Below are positions 34,343 to 42,639 of a stretch of 64,000 bases of DNA, in pieces (position 1 is the first letter of the stretch; each line of letters starts with the position of its first letter). Origin of the DNA: Fen-671 sp052325485 (GTDB lineage: Bacteria; Actinomycetota; Acidimicrobiia; Acidimicrobiales; Palsa-688); the NCBI GenBank assembly GCA_052325485.1, contig JBKQUU010000288.1, positions 24,951 to 88,950 on the forward strand, read 5' to 3'. The notes under the pieces were generated by a model. That model was not told where the DNA came from. It saw only the letters and a program-made list of their open reading frames with translations, and ran no database searches. Both the position numbers and the translations under genes were made by a program.

Positions 34343-35854
34343 CTAACTGATGGGGTCATATCCGAACGCGGCTAACACGGCCTGTCCCTTGGCGGAGAGC
34401 AAGTACTGGATGAAGGCCAGGGCCGCTTTACCGTCCGGGCTGGTGAGGTCAGTCGCCGCGCTTTGGCCCTGGTCGTCGTTCTCCACGACCACCCACTGCC
34501 TGATCGGCTGGTAGTACCCGTGCTCGCCTATAAGGGTCTTCGGGTTATCTGCGCCATCTTTCCCGAAGTTCCCGGAGCTGATGTCGGCCGCCACGTCGTC
34601 GTGCATGCCGGCAACATAGTCGCTATCGGTGCAAGGCTCGGCGCTGGCGATGTTGGTCCTCCAGCCGTTCGGTACGCTGGCGTCAGAGATGTTGGCCACC
34701 CCGCATTCGGGTACTTCGGCCCAAAAGTCGGTGTCGTTACCAGCGGGAGAGACCTCGAACGACTTCGGCAGGAGGGCGACCTGCGAGGTGCCGGCGACGA
34801 GGCTGTCCTGCGTGTAGGTCACGTTATCGCCGAAGATGACGGGCAGGGAGGGGTCGGAATAGTTGCCGTTCCCGTTCTGGCCTCCCGACGAAGGGCTCGT
34901 GGTGTTGTAGTTGTCCAAGTCAGAGCCCTTGTCTGTCATGCGGTCGATCTCCGCACAGGCCTGGTCGGAGGCCGTCGTACCGAGGGCCTTGTCGGGGTTG
35001 GCGTGGTAGTACTGGGTGGCCGCTACGTAAAGAGCCTCCATGCCGGCGAGCCCGTACGGCGCGTTCGGTGCCACTGCCGACGGCCCGCAGCCCGTGGCGG
35101 CGAAGCTCCAGCCGTTCTTCGGGTCGGCAATGGCCAGGTAGCCACCGACGTTATGAGCGGCGGTGCCCCCGTAAGACTTCTTCGTATGGGCGAGCAGGTC
35201 GCTCCAGACTTGGGCCATCGTATAGGGCGCCTCTGTCGCACCGGTCTTGGTGAAAAACCCGCTCACGGGCTTCGCGCATGCGGGAGCGCCCTGTGCCGGC
35301 GCCAGCGTCTTCCCGCCGCTCCGGCAGGAGACGATCACGAGGCGCCCAGTGGTGTACTGGGCCCGGGTGGGCCCGATACCAGGGCAGGCCGTGCCGTTGT
35401 TATTGCCACCATTTGCCGAGGAGTACGTGGCTGAATGCGGGTCGATGCATTGGCCCACGGTGTACTTCGGCACCGCTCCCGCGTTTGCTGTCGCCGCCGT
35501 GCCGTAAGGGATCGTGTTGTCGACGTTGGCCTCATCAGCCGATGCGAACAGGGCATCGCCCGTAGGTGAGTTGCCGGAGCCGTCCGACGCGTAGTCCGCG
35601 CCGCCATCGACCACTCCGGCCAGGTGCCCCGACCCTCCGAAGCTGAACGTGACGCTGTTGCCGCCATTGGCGGTCTGGACGAAGTTCTGCGTCATGAAGT
35701 CGAACGCCGGTTCGGTGTTCGAGGCGGCCAGGAAGACCGTGCTCGTCGTTTGGGCCGCGGCGGAGCCGGCACCAACCGCTACTGCACCAGGTAGGACGGC
35801 GAGGACCAGGCACGATGCACCTACGAGCCCGGGCCATGAGAGCTTCTTGGACAA
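34343..35854 (-). CDS. Oversized ModA-like molybdate-binding protein
   Basis: 503 residues from TTG 35854 (GGGG 8 bases upstream). A signal peptide of about 34 residues precedes ModA landmarks: TVFLAASNTEPAFDF, VTFSFGGSGHLAGVV, LFASADEAN, LAIADPKN, VIFGDNVTY and, at the end, AALAFIQYLLSAKGQAVLAA. Normal ModA is about 230-260 residues, so this one is twice as long, with several insertions (about 112-165, 285-335, 370-445) rich in Gly, Asn and Ser. Eight cysteines lie in the mature part (136, 157, 177, 193, 256, 300, 384, 408) and could form four disulfides. First gene of the importer operon. Confidence 0.8.
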   Translation of the reverse strand: MSKKLSWPGLVGASCLVLAVLPGAVAVGAGSAAAQTTSTVFLAASNTEPAFDFMTQNFVQTANGGNSVTFSFGGSGHLAGVVDGGADYASDGSGNSPTGDALFASADEANVDNTIPYGTAATANAGAVPKYTVGQCIDPHSATYSSANGGNNNGTACPGIGPTRAQYTTGRLVIVSCRSGGKTLAPAQGAPACAKPVSGFFTKTGATEAPYTMAQVWSDLLAHTKKSYGGTAAHNVGGYLAIADPKNGWSFAATGCGPSAVAPNAPYGLAGMEALYVAATQYYHANPDKALGTTASDQACAEIDRMTDKGSDLDNYNTTSPSSGGQNGNGNYSDPSLPVIFGDNVTYTQDSLVAGTSQVALLPKSFEVSPAGNDTDFWAEVPECGVANISDASVPNGWRTNIASAEPCTDSDYVAGMHDDVAADISSGNFGKDGADNPKTLIGEHGYYQPIRQWVVVENDDQGQSAATDLTSPDGKAALAFIQYLLSAKGQAVLAAFGYDPIS

Positions 35855-35913
35855 CCGATGGTCCCCTTTCCGTATGCAGGCAGACGCGCCTCAACAGGCG
35901 TCAGATCGTCCTG

Positions 35914-35962
35914 AGCATAGGTACCGTCCCTGCTCTGGTCAAGGCAGTCCTGCTCTAGTCAA
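35914..35962 (-). promoter_or_regulatory. Promoter of the molybdate importer operon
   Basis: On the minus strand TTGACC (35937-35942) and TATGCT (35914-35919) are separated by 17 bases, giving a leader of about 50 bases before the ModA-like start. A second TTGACT (35957-35962) lies 20 bases further upstream within a tandem repeat. Confidence 0.65.
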
Positions 35963-35975
35963 GACAGCCCTGCTC
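35929..35975. repeat. 20-base tandem repeat over the -35 region
   Basis: Two imperfect 20-base units (35929-35948 and 35949-35968, differing at 3 positions) plus 7 bases of a third. They overlap and duplicate the -35 box of the importer promoter, so they may be binding sites for a regulator placed one or two helical turns apart. Confidence 0.6.
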
Positions 35976-36047
35976 CCCTCGAGGCGGCTGCTAGCGGGGC
36001 GGCGCAGCTCGAAGGAGCCGGCCCAGCCCGCCGGCCCAGGCTGCGGT

Positions 36048-36368
36048 TCAGCCCGCCGGCGATTGGTAGGCGGGCGAGCCGATAACGATTGTCCCGCACC
36101 CCGGCCCGGGCAGGTACACAACTGAGTTGTAGACCGGCTGGTGGGCCAGCAGTCCCTCGTCCCGCAGCGTTGAGATCGACGCGTACTTGCCGTACTTGGA
36201 ACAGCTCGCCTTTTCCGCCCTCATAATTACGGCGTTCTCCGACCCGATGGCGGCGGTCGTCCCTTTGTCCGTGGTCGCACCCGACAGCAGGTACACCGCA
36301 AAACCAGTTATGAAGGAAAGTGCCAGCAAAACCCCGAGAAGGCGGCCAAATGAGAGTTTTCGGGACAT
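36048..36368 (-). CDS. Small membrane-anchored protein of unknown function
   Basis: 106 residues, ATG 36368 with GAGGA upstream. One N-terminal helix (FGRLLGVLLALSFITGFAVY) and a short extracytoplasmic domain with two cysteines (ASCSKYGKYASISTLRDEGL, then YLPGPGCGTIVIGS). The style (TLRDEGLL and a predicted C-terminal disulfide) recalls minor pilin-like or competence-type pseudopilins but lacks a prepilin cleavage site, so this is only a resemblance. It lies upstream of the importer operon on the same strand. Confidence 0.6.
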   Translation of the reverse strand: MSRKLSFGRLLGVLLALSFITGFAVYLLSGATTDKGTTAAIGSENAVIMRAEKASCSKYGKYASISTLRDEGLLAHQPVYNSVVYLPGPGCGTIVIGSPAYQSPAG

Positions 36369-36506
36369 CGGAACATGTCCTCACGATCACCGCGCCGGCG
36401 CCGGCGTACCAAAGATATCATCCGTCCCGCCTTGTCACCCGGGCCCGGTACGCGGCCCACCGAGCCGGCCCGCACGCTCTCCCGGCGATCGTGGCATCCT
36501 GATTGG

Positions 36507-37607
36507 ATGGACGTCCGGGTCAGCTCGACCAACCGGATAGACGACCGCTTCCGCCTCGCCCGGCTTGGTCGTGGCCTGTCCCAGGCTGCCCTCGCCGACC
36601 GCGCCGGCGTCACCCGCCAGACGATCTCCGGCATCGAAGCCGGCCGCTGGTTGCCGTCGCTCGACGTCGCCCTCGTCGTGGCGGCCGCCCTGGGCTCGAG
36701 CGTCGAGGAACTGTTCGGTAAGGCCCCCAACTTCGCCCCGGCGCCAGCTCGGCTGGCCGTCGGTACGCATGAGGAGGCCCGACTTCTGCTCGCCGACCTC
36801 GACGGCGAGCAGGTGGCTTACCCCCTCGTAGGCGACCACGTTTTGGTCCCTGGCTTTCGCCCTGCCTTGGCCGAGGCGGGCACCACTGGCGGCGCGGCGG
36901 CGGGCTCGCCGGTGCTGGCGCGACGTTTCGTGGCTCCCGCCCCCGCCCTGGTGATCGCCGGGTGCGACCCGGCGTTGGCCCTGTTGACGGCGCCTTTGCA
37001 GCGGCACCGCCCGCCCGTCGGCCTGGTGTGGTGGAACTGCGCCAACTCCACCGGCCTCGAGCTGCTCGACGCCGGTCTTAGCCACGTGGCCGCGGTCCAT
37101 CGCCGCACCGACCAAAAGCGGGTACGTTCGGCCGCCCATGAGGTCGTCGGGTTCGCCGCCTGGCGGGAGGGGCTCGTCGTGTCGACTCGTTATGCCGGCC
37201 GGGTGCGGGGGCTGGCGGACGCCCTGGAGCTTGGCCTACGGGTAGCCAACCGCGAACCCGGCTCCGAAGCGCGCCGGCTCCTTGACGACGCTCTTGCCCA
37301 ACTCGGGGCGCACGGCCACGCCGTGGCCGGTTATGACAGTTCGTGCACCGCGCACCTATTGGTGACCTCGGCCATCGCCGCCGGCCTGGCTGATGTCGGC
37401 GTGGCCAGCGAGCCGGCGGCGCTCGCTTACGGCCTGGGCTTCGTGCCTTGGCAGGAGGAGACTTGCGAGCTATTGATCCCGCGCTCCCAGCTCGGCACCC
37501 CAGAGGTCCGCGCCCTGCTCGACGTCATGGCCGGTAGCGAGCTTCGCGCCCAGCTCGGGGCCATCTCTGGTTACGACGCCGCCCCGTGCGGGACGGTGAT
37601 GGTCTGA
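36507..37607 (+). CDS. XRE-family regulator with a periplasmic-binding-protein-like sensor
   Basis: 366 residues from ATG 36507. The N-terminal helix-turn-helix (FRLARLGRGLSQAALADRAG, then VTRQTISGIEAGRWLPSLD) is followed by a long domain of the PBP-like group used for molybdate/tungstate sensing (ALVIAGCDPALALLTAPLQR, AAHEVVGFAAWREGLVV, TSAIAAGLADVGVASEPAAL, LGFVPWQEETCELLIPRSQL). Such proteins can sense oxyanions or cofactor precursors. Placed 0.65 kb from the ModA-like gene, facing the other way, it is the best candidate regulator of the importer. Confidence 0.8.
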   Translation: MDVRVSSTNRIDDRFRLARLGRGLSQAALADRAGVTRQTISGIEAGRWLPSLDVALVVAAALGSSVEELFGKAPNFAPAPARLAVGTHEEARLLLADLDGEQVAYPLVGDHVLVPGFRPALAEAGTTGGAAAGSPVLARRFVAPAPALVIAGCDPALALLTAPLQRHRPPVGLVWWNCANSTGLELLDAGLSHVAAVHRRTDQKRVRSAAHEVVGFAAWREGLVVSTRYAGRVRGLADALELGLRVANREPGSEARRLLDDALAQLGAHGHAVAGYDSSCTAHLLVTSAIAAGLADVGVASEPAALAYGLGFVPWQEETCELLIPRSQLGTPEVRALLDVMAGSELRAQLGAISGYDAAPCGTVMV

Positions 37608-38611
37608 ACGTCCGCCCGCATGCCCCCAGAGCCGCGGGAGGAGCGGCCCCGGGCGTCGGTGCGGCGACGTTCGCCATGGTCGTGTGGGGGCTCTCGGCTG
37701 TACTGGTGGTCCTGGTCAAACAGCCCGGCCTGGTGGTCGCCCTCGAGCGGCTTTGGCTCGGCGTCCCCGTTGTGGGCGCCTTGTTGGTCATCAGCCGACG
37801 CCGGCTCAACCGGTCCATCCTTTGGCGCGCCGTCCCCGGCGGCATCCTGCTTTGTGGCGACATCGCCTTGTTCTTCAGTGCGGTGAAGCTCACCAGCATT
37901 GCCGATGCGACGGTGATCGGTGCCCTGCAACCGGCCTTGGTGTTGTTGGTCGCCGGGCCGTTGTTCGGCGAACGGCCCCGTGGCGCCGACGTGGCCTGGA
38001 CAGCCGTCGCCATCGCCGGCGTCAGCGTTGTCGTCCTGGGCGCCGGGGGGACAGGTCGTCACCAAGCGCTCGGGGACTTTCTCGCTTTCGGTTCGCTTTG
38101 CTGTTGGACCGGGTACTGGCTGGTGTCCAAGAGGGCCCGGAGCCGGCCTCTCGGTGCCGTCGGCGACGGTCGGCCCGGCGCCGGCGGCGGGGGAGTACTT
38201 GGCAGCATCGAGTACACCTCGGCGGTGATGCTCGTCGCCGCCGTGGTGGTGGTGCCTGTCAGCCTGCTCTCCGGCGAGCCCCTCTCGGCCGGGACCCCTC
38301 TCGACTGGCTGTGGCTCGGCCTGATGACCGTGGTGCCAGGGAGCGCCCACTTGGTGCTGAACTGGGCGCACCGCTTCGTCGCCGTCTCCGTGTCGTCTGT
38401 CATCGTGTCGGTCAACCCGATAGTCGCGGCGGGGGCGGCAACGGTGGTCCTGCACCAGTCGCTCGACCTCCTGCAGGTGACCGGCGGCCTGGTCGCTGTC
38501 TTCGCCGCCGCCATCGTGGCCCGTAGAGCGGCGCGGGTCGGTGCCGTCGAGCCCGAGGTGGGGAGCCCGCAGGGCCAGGGCCAAGAGGGTCAGGAGCTGC
38601 GCCCTCGGTAG
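37586..38611 (+). CDS. EamA/DMT-family permease
   Basis: 341 residues from GTG 37586, overlapping the regulator's last 22 bases. About ten membrane helices in two EamA repeats: FAMVVWGLSAVLVVLVKQPG in the first; the second includes ATVIGALQPALVLLVAGPLF and SVSSVIVSVNPIVAAGAATV. DMT proteins export or exchange metabolites such as amino acids or nucleotide sugars. The substrate is unknown. Its end overlaps the convergent peptidase gene by 22 bases. Confidence 0.82.
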   Translation: MRDGDGLNVRPHAPRAAGGAAPGVGAATFAMVVWGLSAVLVVLVKQPGLVVALERLWLGVPVVGALLVISRRRLNRSILWRAVPGGILLCGDIALFFSAVKLTSIADATVIGALQPALVLLVAGPLFGERPRGADVAWTAVAIAGVSVVVLGAGGTGRHQALGDFLAFGSLCCWTGYWLVSKRARSRPLGAVGDGRPGAGGGGVLGSIEYTSAVMLVAAVVVVPVSLLSGEPLSAGTPLDWLWLGLMTVVPGSAHLVLNWAHRFVAVSVSSVIVSVNPIVAAGAATVVLHQSLDLLQVTGGLVAVFAAAIVARRAARVGAVEPEVGSPQGQGQEGQELRPR

Positions 38612-39753
38612 GCGACCACGAACCCGCCCGTCGTGAGCGGTGACGGGGCCGAGACGACCGATGTCCCCTCCTCCAGGGACTCGGCGGTGAGCCTGGTGGC
38701 GCTGCCGCCAATGTGCAGGTCGGTGAACGACACGGGCGGCGAGTACGGAGCTACCTGGCAGACGCCTGGGGTGAGCAGACCGCCGTCCGGGCAGGCCGAG
38801 GAGTCGGTGGGGGCTTCGACCACCCACTCCGCCGATGAGGCGGGGCCGCCGTAGTGAGGGGCCAACCCGTAGCTCTCTCCGGTGCTGTCGTCTGTCACTT
38901 CGATCCCCCACTGAGCCGGCGTTAGCCGCCATAGGGCCACCGTGACCTGGTCCCCGCTGTTCACGGTCACCGTGGCCACCGGGTGGGCGGCGGCAGGGAG
39001 CACCTCCCACCAGGCCCAGACCTGCAACTGACCGGCGGTGCAGTCACCGGTGTAGGGGTCCACATCTCCCTCGGACACCCCGGCCTGGATCAGCGAGGAG
39101 TTGCCCTGTCCGTCGACCCCTACCCACTGGGACAGCTGCTGGCGGCAGCCGTCCGTCGTCACCGACGGCACGGTGAAGGTCCCGCTGGCCCGGCTGAAGG
39201 GCCCTCCCGAGGCCACGTACCCCGACCACTTGTACCCCGCCGAGCGGCGTACCGGCACCGCTAGCCCAGGTGGCGAGCTGGCTGCCCCTGGCGCCAGCGC
39301 CACGTCGAGCGGTTCGGTGTACCAGGCGCCGTTGTTGCCCGCCACAACCGCCAGCGTGACTGTCTGCCGTACGGCGGTGGGGTTGGCCCCGACCCTGACG
39401 ACGGCGGAGAACCCCCCGCCTTCACATCGAGCCGGTCCGTGTGGGTAGTCCACCAAGAAGGACTGACCGGAGAGGGGCTCCAGCCGGCAGGCGCCGGCGT
39501 GCTCAACCACGGCGGTGACCGCCACCAGGCCTCCGCTAGACGGCAGCGAAGCGGGGACGGCGGTCACCGATGCCACCACCGGGTACCGGGCCGAGGGCGC
39601 TCCTCTGGGGGCAGCTCCGACGGCGGCGGTCGCACCGGCTCCGGCCAGCAGGGCGAGGGAGCAGCACAGAGCCGTTCTCGCGCCTCTTTTGTCTGGCCCG
39701 AGGTCGTGGACGCGCCTTCCTGCCTCTCCGATGGTCCTGTCCCGGCTGTTCAC
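38590..39753 (-). CDS. Secreted G1-family glutamic endopeptidase (eqolisin)
   Basis: 387 residues from GTG 39753. A signal/anchor helix (ALCCSLALLAGAGATAAVGA) is followed by a propeptide-like region to about 170, then the eqolisin domain: WSGYVASGG, FSRASGTFTVPSV, QWVGVDGQGNSSLIQAG, WAWWEVLP and PASSAEWVVEAP. The catalytic Gln209 and Glu309 are conserved. Eqolisins work at acid pH and are known mainly from fungi, with scattered bacterial members. It has its own promoter and lies just downstream of two giant proteins. Confidence 0.88.
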   Translation of the reverse strand: MNSRDRTIGEAGRRVHDLGPDKRGARTALCCSLALLAGAGATAAVGAAPRGAPSARYPVVASVTAVPASLPSSGGLVAVTAVVEHAGACRLEPLSGQSFLVDYPHGPARCEGGGFSAVVRVGANPTAVRQTVTLAVVAGNNGAWYTEPLDVALAPGAASSPPGLAVPVRRSAGYKWSGYVASGGPFSRASGTFTVPSVTTDGCRQQLSQWVGVDGQGNSSLIQAGVSEGDVDPYTGDCTAGQLQVWAWWEVLPAAAHPVATVTVNSGDQVTVALWRLTPAQWGIEVTDDSTGESYGLAPHYGGPASSAEWVVEAPTDSSACPDGGLLTPGVCQVAPYSPPVSFTDLHIGGSATRLTAESLEEGTSVVSAPSPLTTGGFVVAYRGRSS

Positions 39754-39809
39754 GTCCTGAGGAGGTGCCCTCCTTCGGCATCGGGGCGTCGGCGTGGCGC
39801 GACGGGCAT

Positions 39810-39838
39810 AATTTAGCCTCTCCTAACCTCTGATGTAA
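39810..39838 (-). promoter_or_regulatory. Promoter of the peptidase gene
   Basis: TTACAT (39833-39838) and TAAATT (39810-39815) with a 17-base spacer, giving a leader of about 50 bases before GTG 39753. It shows that the peptidase can be transcribed apart from the giant-protein operon. The remaining 150 bases up to 39996 hold nothing I recognise. Confidence 0.55.
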
Positions 39839-39996
39839 GGCTTTGTTCACCAAGAGTTCACCTGGAGATGTCGACCGTCCGCCCCAAGTGGGGACAAGCC
39901 TGCGCCGGCCGCCTGAGCCTCCGCGCCGCCATGGGCCAGCCGCTCGCGCCCGCCGCGCCAAGGGCCGCGAGCCGGCCAAGGGCCCCGGCCCACCCG

Positions 39997-42639
39997 TCAG
40001 CTGGGCAGGACGAAGGTCTCGGTGAACACCAGCCGCTGGCCCCCGGAGCCCGTCCCGATGCGCTCGTACTCCTGGAACGTGAAGCGCTTGGGGGCGGCGT
40101 CCTCGTCGATGAGCAAGAACACCGTCCCCGACCAGGTGACGTCGTCGCCGCTGTGGACGGTAGGGGCCAGGTCGAACACCGGCAGGTAAGGGACCGGGCC
40201 CCAGGCCAGGGCGTCGTCGGTTATGCGGGTGTCCATCTGTTCGACGGTGACCGTCATCAGTGACGGTCCTGCACTGGCCGCTGTGGCTGTCGCCGCCCGG
40301 CCGGCCACGGTCACGCTGAACAGCACGCGGCGCCCCTGTACACCGGTCTGGGTGACGGTCACGGAGCGGTCGGGGGCGAGCTGCGCCCAGTCGGTGAGCA
40401 CGATCTTCGACAGGTACGCGTCCTCTAGCGAGTTGGGCTGGAAGCGAGCGAGGGCGAGGCGCACGAAGGGCATGTACGAGGGCAGTTCGACGCCGTCGTT
40501 CAACAATTGGACATCGCAGAACCACAGCCCCCGCGTGCTGTCGAAACCGACCTCGTGCCCGGCCACGTTCACCTCGTACGGTGTTCCCTCGACGGGCAGC
40601 GGGGTGGAGTCGAACGTGCCGGTCAGGCGGAGGGGGAAGTTGCCCGGGTTGGGTTGAGCAGGCATGGAGGTGGTGGACGAGAAGACCGGGTCGAAGCCCC
40701 ACTGGGTGACAAAGGGGGCCAGCGCCGTGGGCACGTCCCCGTCGGCCTCGAGCGTCGCCGGCGGGCAGCATACGACGCCCAGCAGTTCCCCGTCGCCGGA
40801 GGACCACCACGGCCGGTCGAGGTAGACCCGCAAGGCCCCCCCGGTGCGGGTTACTCCCGATGAGGTCGCGGCCCTCTGGTAGATGGGGACGATGTAGAGC
40901 ACCGAGGGCGCCGCCGGCCGGGCCGTGCTCGGGACGTTGAAGTTCCTCACGGTGGAGAAGGCATAGGTCGTCGGGCCGACATAGGACATGGTGAAGGTCC
41001 CCGAGCCCCCGCCCAGGGCCCCGGCCGCGCCGCCGTTGACGAGCAGGGCGATGCCCTGGCCCAGGACGGGGTGGAGCGGGTCGGGGGCCACGACCACGTA
41101 GTCGCCCGGGGCCGGGTCGGCGTCCACGGGCGTCGCCGGGGGGGCGGCGACCAGCTTCATGGGCGAGGTGGTGGGGGTCCCCAGCGTGAACAGTTCGACC
41201 GTCGAGGCGTTGAACACAAAGTCGGGGACGGTAACGGCCCCATCGGCGGCCAAGCTCACCGGGGCCTGCTCCCGGAAGTACTCGAGGTAGGACGTGGTGG
41301 CCACGGCTTGGTAGTCGACGGAGCGGAACTTGGTGTCGCCGAACTCCTCCACCTCGGTGACCTCCTGGCTGTCGGGCCCGGTGCGGTCGATGTCCATGCT
41401 GAAGGCGGTGGCCTGGAAGTTCTGCGGGGTGACCGGGTCGGGGTTGCTGCCGGTGTCGACGGGCATGGCCCACTGGGCGACCAGGTCGACCCGGCCCGTG
41501 GAGGGGCGGTCGAACTCGACGAAGCTCTCCGGGAAGGTCACGTCGGTCTGGCCGATGTCGGTCCTGATGGGCTGGAGCTCGGCCAGGGACGGCGGGGCCA
41601 GGGGGGTGCGCACGGCGTGGACAAAAGTGACGGTGCGCCAAGGGGTGATCATCCAGTGCAGGCCGTTGGCCATGGCCTCCAGGGCGGGCCCCGGATCGGC
41701 GCCATGCTCTGCCGCCCACTGCTCGATCCAGGCCTTGAGGGCCATGAGCTCGAGCTGGGGGGCACTTAGGAGGGCGTTGACCTGGGTGGTCACCGTCTGC
41801 CCCTTGGGTAGCGTGACGTCGAGCTCGGTGGTGACCGTGCCCCCCACCGGCGTGTAGGTCGTGAGCGACCAGTTGGCCGGCACGCCGCCCGGGTCACTGG
41901 CGGTTTCCGGGGCACGCGAGAGGGTGACCCGGCACGCCTGATAGTCGGGCCATCCGTTGCCGGCGGTGTCGAAGGGCAGCACGGCGCTGGTCAGCCCGCC
42001 CGGGGAGTTGGCCGGCAGGCCGGTCACGATGGCGGTGCCGGCCAGGAAGTCGGGCAGGTAGGCGATCGGCAGGGCGTCGGTGGCGTAGTAGACCTCGCCG
42101 ACCTGTCTGGTCGGGGCGGTGGGGCCGGGGGGCGAGGACAGGACCACGCCCGGGCCGGCGATAGGGGCCTGGTCCCGGTTGGCGATGTCGGTCCAGGTGG
42201 CCATCGTGGCGTCCAGCGGCTGTCCCGTGGTCAACAACAGGTCGTACGCCCCGTGCTGCTCGGCCCTGGTTTGTGACGAGCGTGAGGGTACGAGCAGTCG
42301 CAGCACCGTCCCGTTGTCGAGCGCGCCGGTGCCGTCCTCCGTGAGCGACTCGCTGCGGATGACGATGACCTCGGCCGACTCGCCGGGCGTATGGGGGGCG
42401 GTGAGCAGCACCCGGGGTGCCTCCACGGGCTCGAAGCGCAGGTACTGGGCCGGTGACGTGACGAAGGTGGCGGTCGTGGCGGCGGCCGCCACGCTGAGGC
42501 CGTTCCCGGCATGGTCGGCCGTCCGGGCCCGGAACTGGTAGGCCCGCCCGAAGCGCAGGCGGGGCAGCTTGGTCGGGTTGTTCGCCACTGTCTCCGCGCT
42601 GTCCCCGGGCACCTCCCAGCTCGGGATGGTCCAGGCCAC
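39997..42639 (-). CDS. Giant unrecognised protein, 3' part (after frameshift)
   Basis: About 880 residues in the frame following the frameshift near 42645. It continues the same protein as the 5' part: the joint reads ...LQDPAVPQGSA then SVAWTIPSWEVPGDSAETVA. An immunoglobulin/FnIII-like stretch follows (RFGRAYQFRARTADHAGNGL), then long beta-rich sequence without known motifs (APRVLLTAPHTPGESAEVIV, AFSMDIDRTGPDSQEVTEVE, TFTMSYVGPTTYAFSTVRNF), ending in GSGGQRLVFTETFVLPS. No enzyme signature was found. Uninterrupted reading over 2.6 kb argues that the protein is under selection. Confidence 0.7.
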   Translation of the reverse strand: MAWTIPSWEVPGDSAETVANNPTKLPRLRFGRAYQFRARTADHAGNGLSVAAAATTATFVTSPAQYLRFEPVEAPRVLLTAPHTPGESAEVIVIRSESLTEDGTGALDNGTVLRLLVPSRSSQTRAEQHGAYDLLLTTGQPLDATMATWTDIANRDQAPIAGPGVVLSSPPGPTAPTRQVGEVYYATDALPIAYLPDFLAGTAIVTGLPANSPGGLTSAVLPFDTAGNGWPDYQACRVTLSRAPETASDPGGVPANWSLTTYTPVGGTVTTELDVTLPKGQTVTTQVNALLSAPQLELMALKAWIEQWAAEHGADPGPALEAMANGLHWMITPWRTVTFVHAVRTPLAPPSLAELQPIRTDIGQTDVTFPESFVEFDRPSTGRVDLVAQWAMPVDTGSNPDPVTPQNFQATAFSMDIDRTGPDSQEVTEVEEFGDTKFRSVDYQAVATTSYLEYFREQAPVSLAADGAVTVPDFVFNASTVELFTLGTPTTSPMKLVAAPPATPVDADPAPGDYVVVAPDPLHPVLGQGIALLVNGGAAGALGGGSGTFTMSYVGPTTYAFSTVRNFNVPSTARPAAPSVLYIVPIYQRAATSSGVTRTGGALRVYLDRPWWSSGDGELLGVVCCPPATLEADGDVPTALAPFVTQWGFDPVFSSTTSMPAQPNPGNFPLRLTGTFDSTPLPVEGTPYEVNVAGHEVGFDSTRGLWFCDVQLLNDGVELPSYMPFVRLALARFQPNSLEDAYLSKIVLTDWAQLAPDRSVTVTQTGVQGRRVLFSVTVAGRAATATAASAGPSLMTVTVEQMDTRITDDALAWGPVPYLPVFDLAPTVHSGDDVTWSGTVFLLIDEDAAPKRFTFQEYERIGTGSGGQRLVFTETFVLPS

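Noticed and set aside
39536..41719. 727-residue minus-strand open frame
   Set aside because: Arg/Pro/His-rich shadow of the giant gene and the peptidase gene in another frame; no start signal or recognisable motif.
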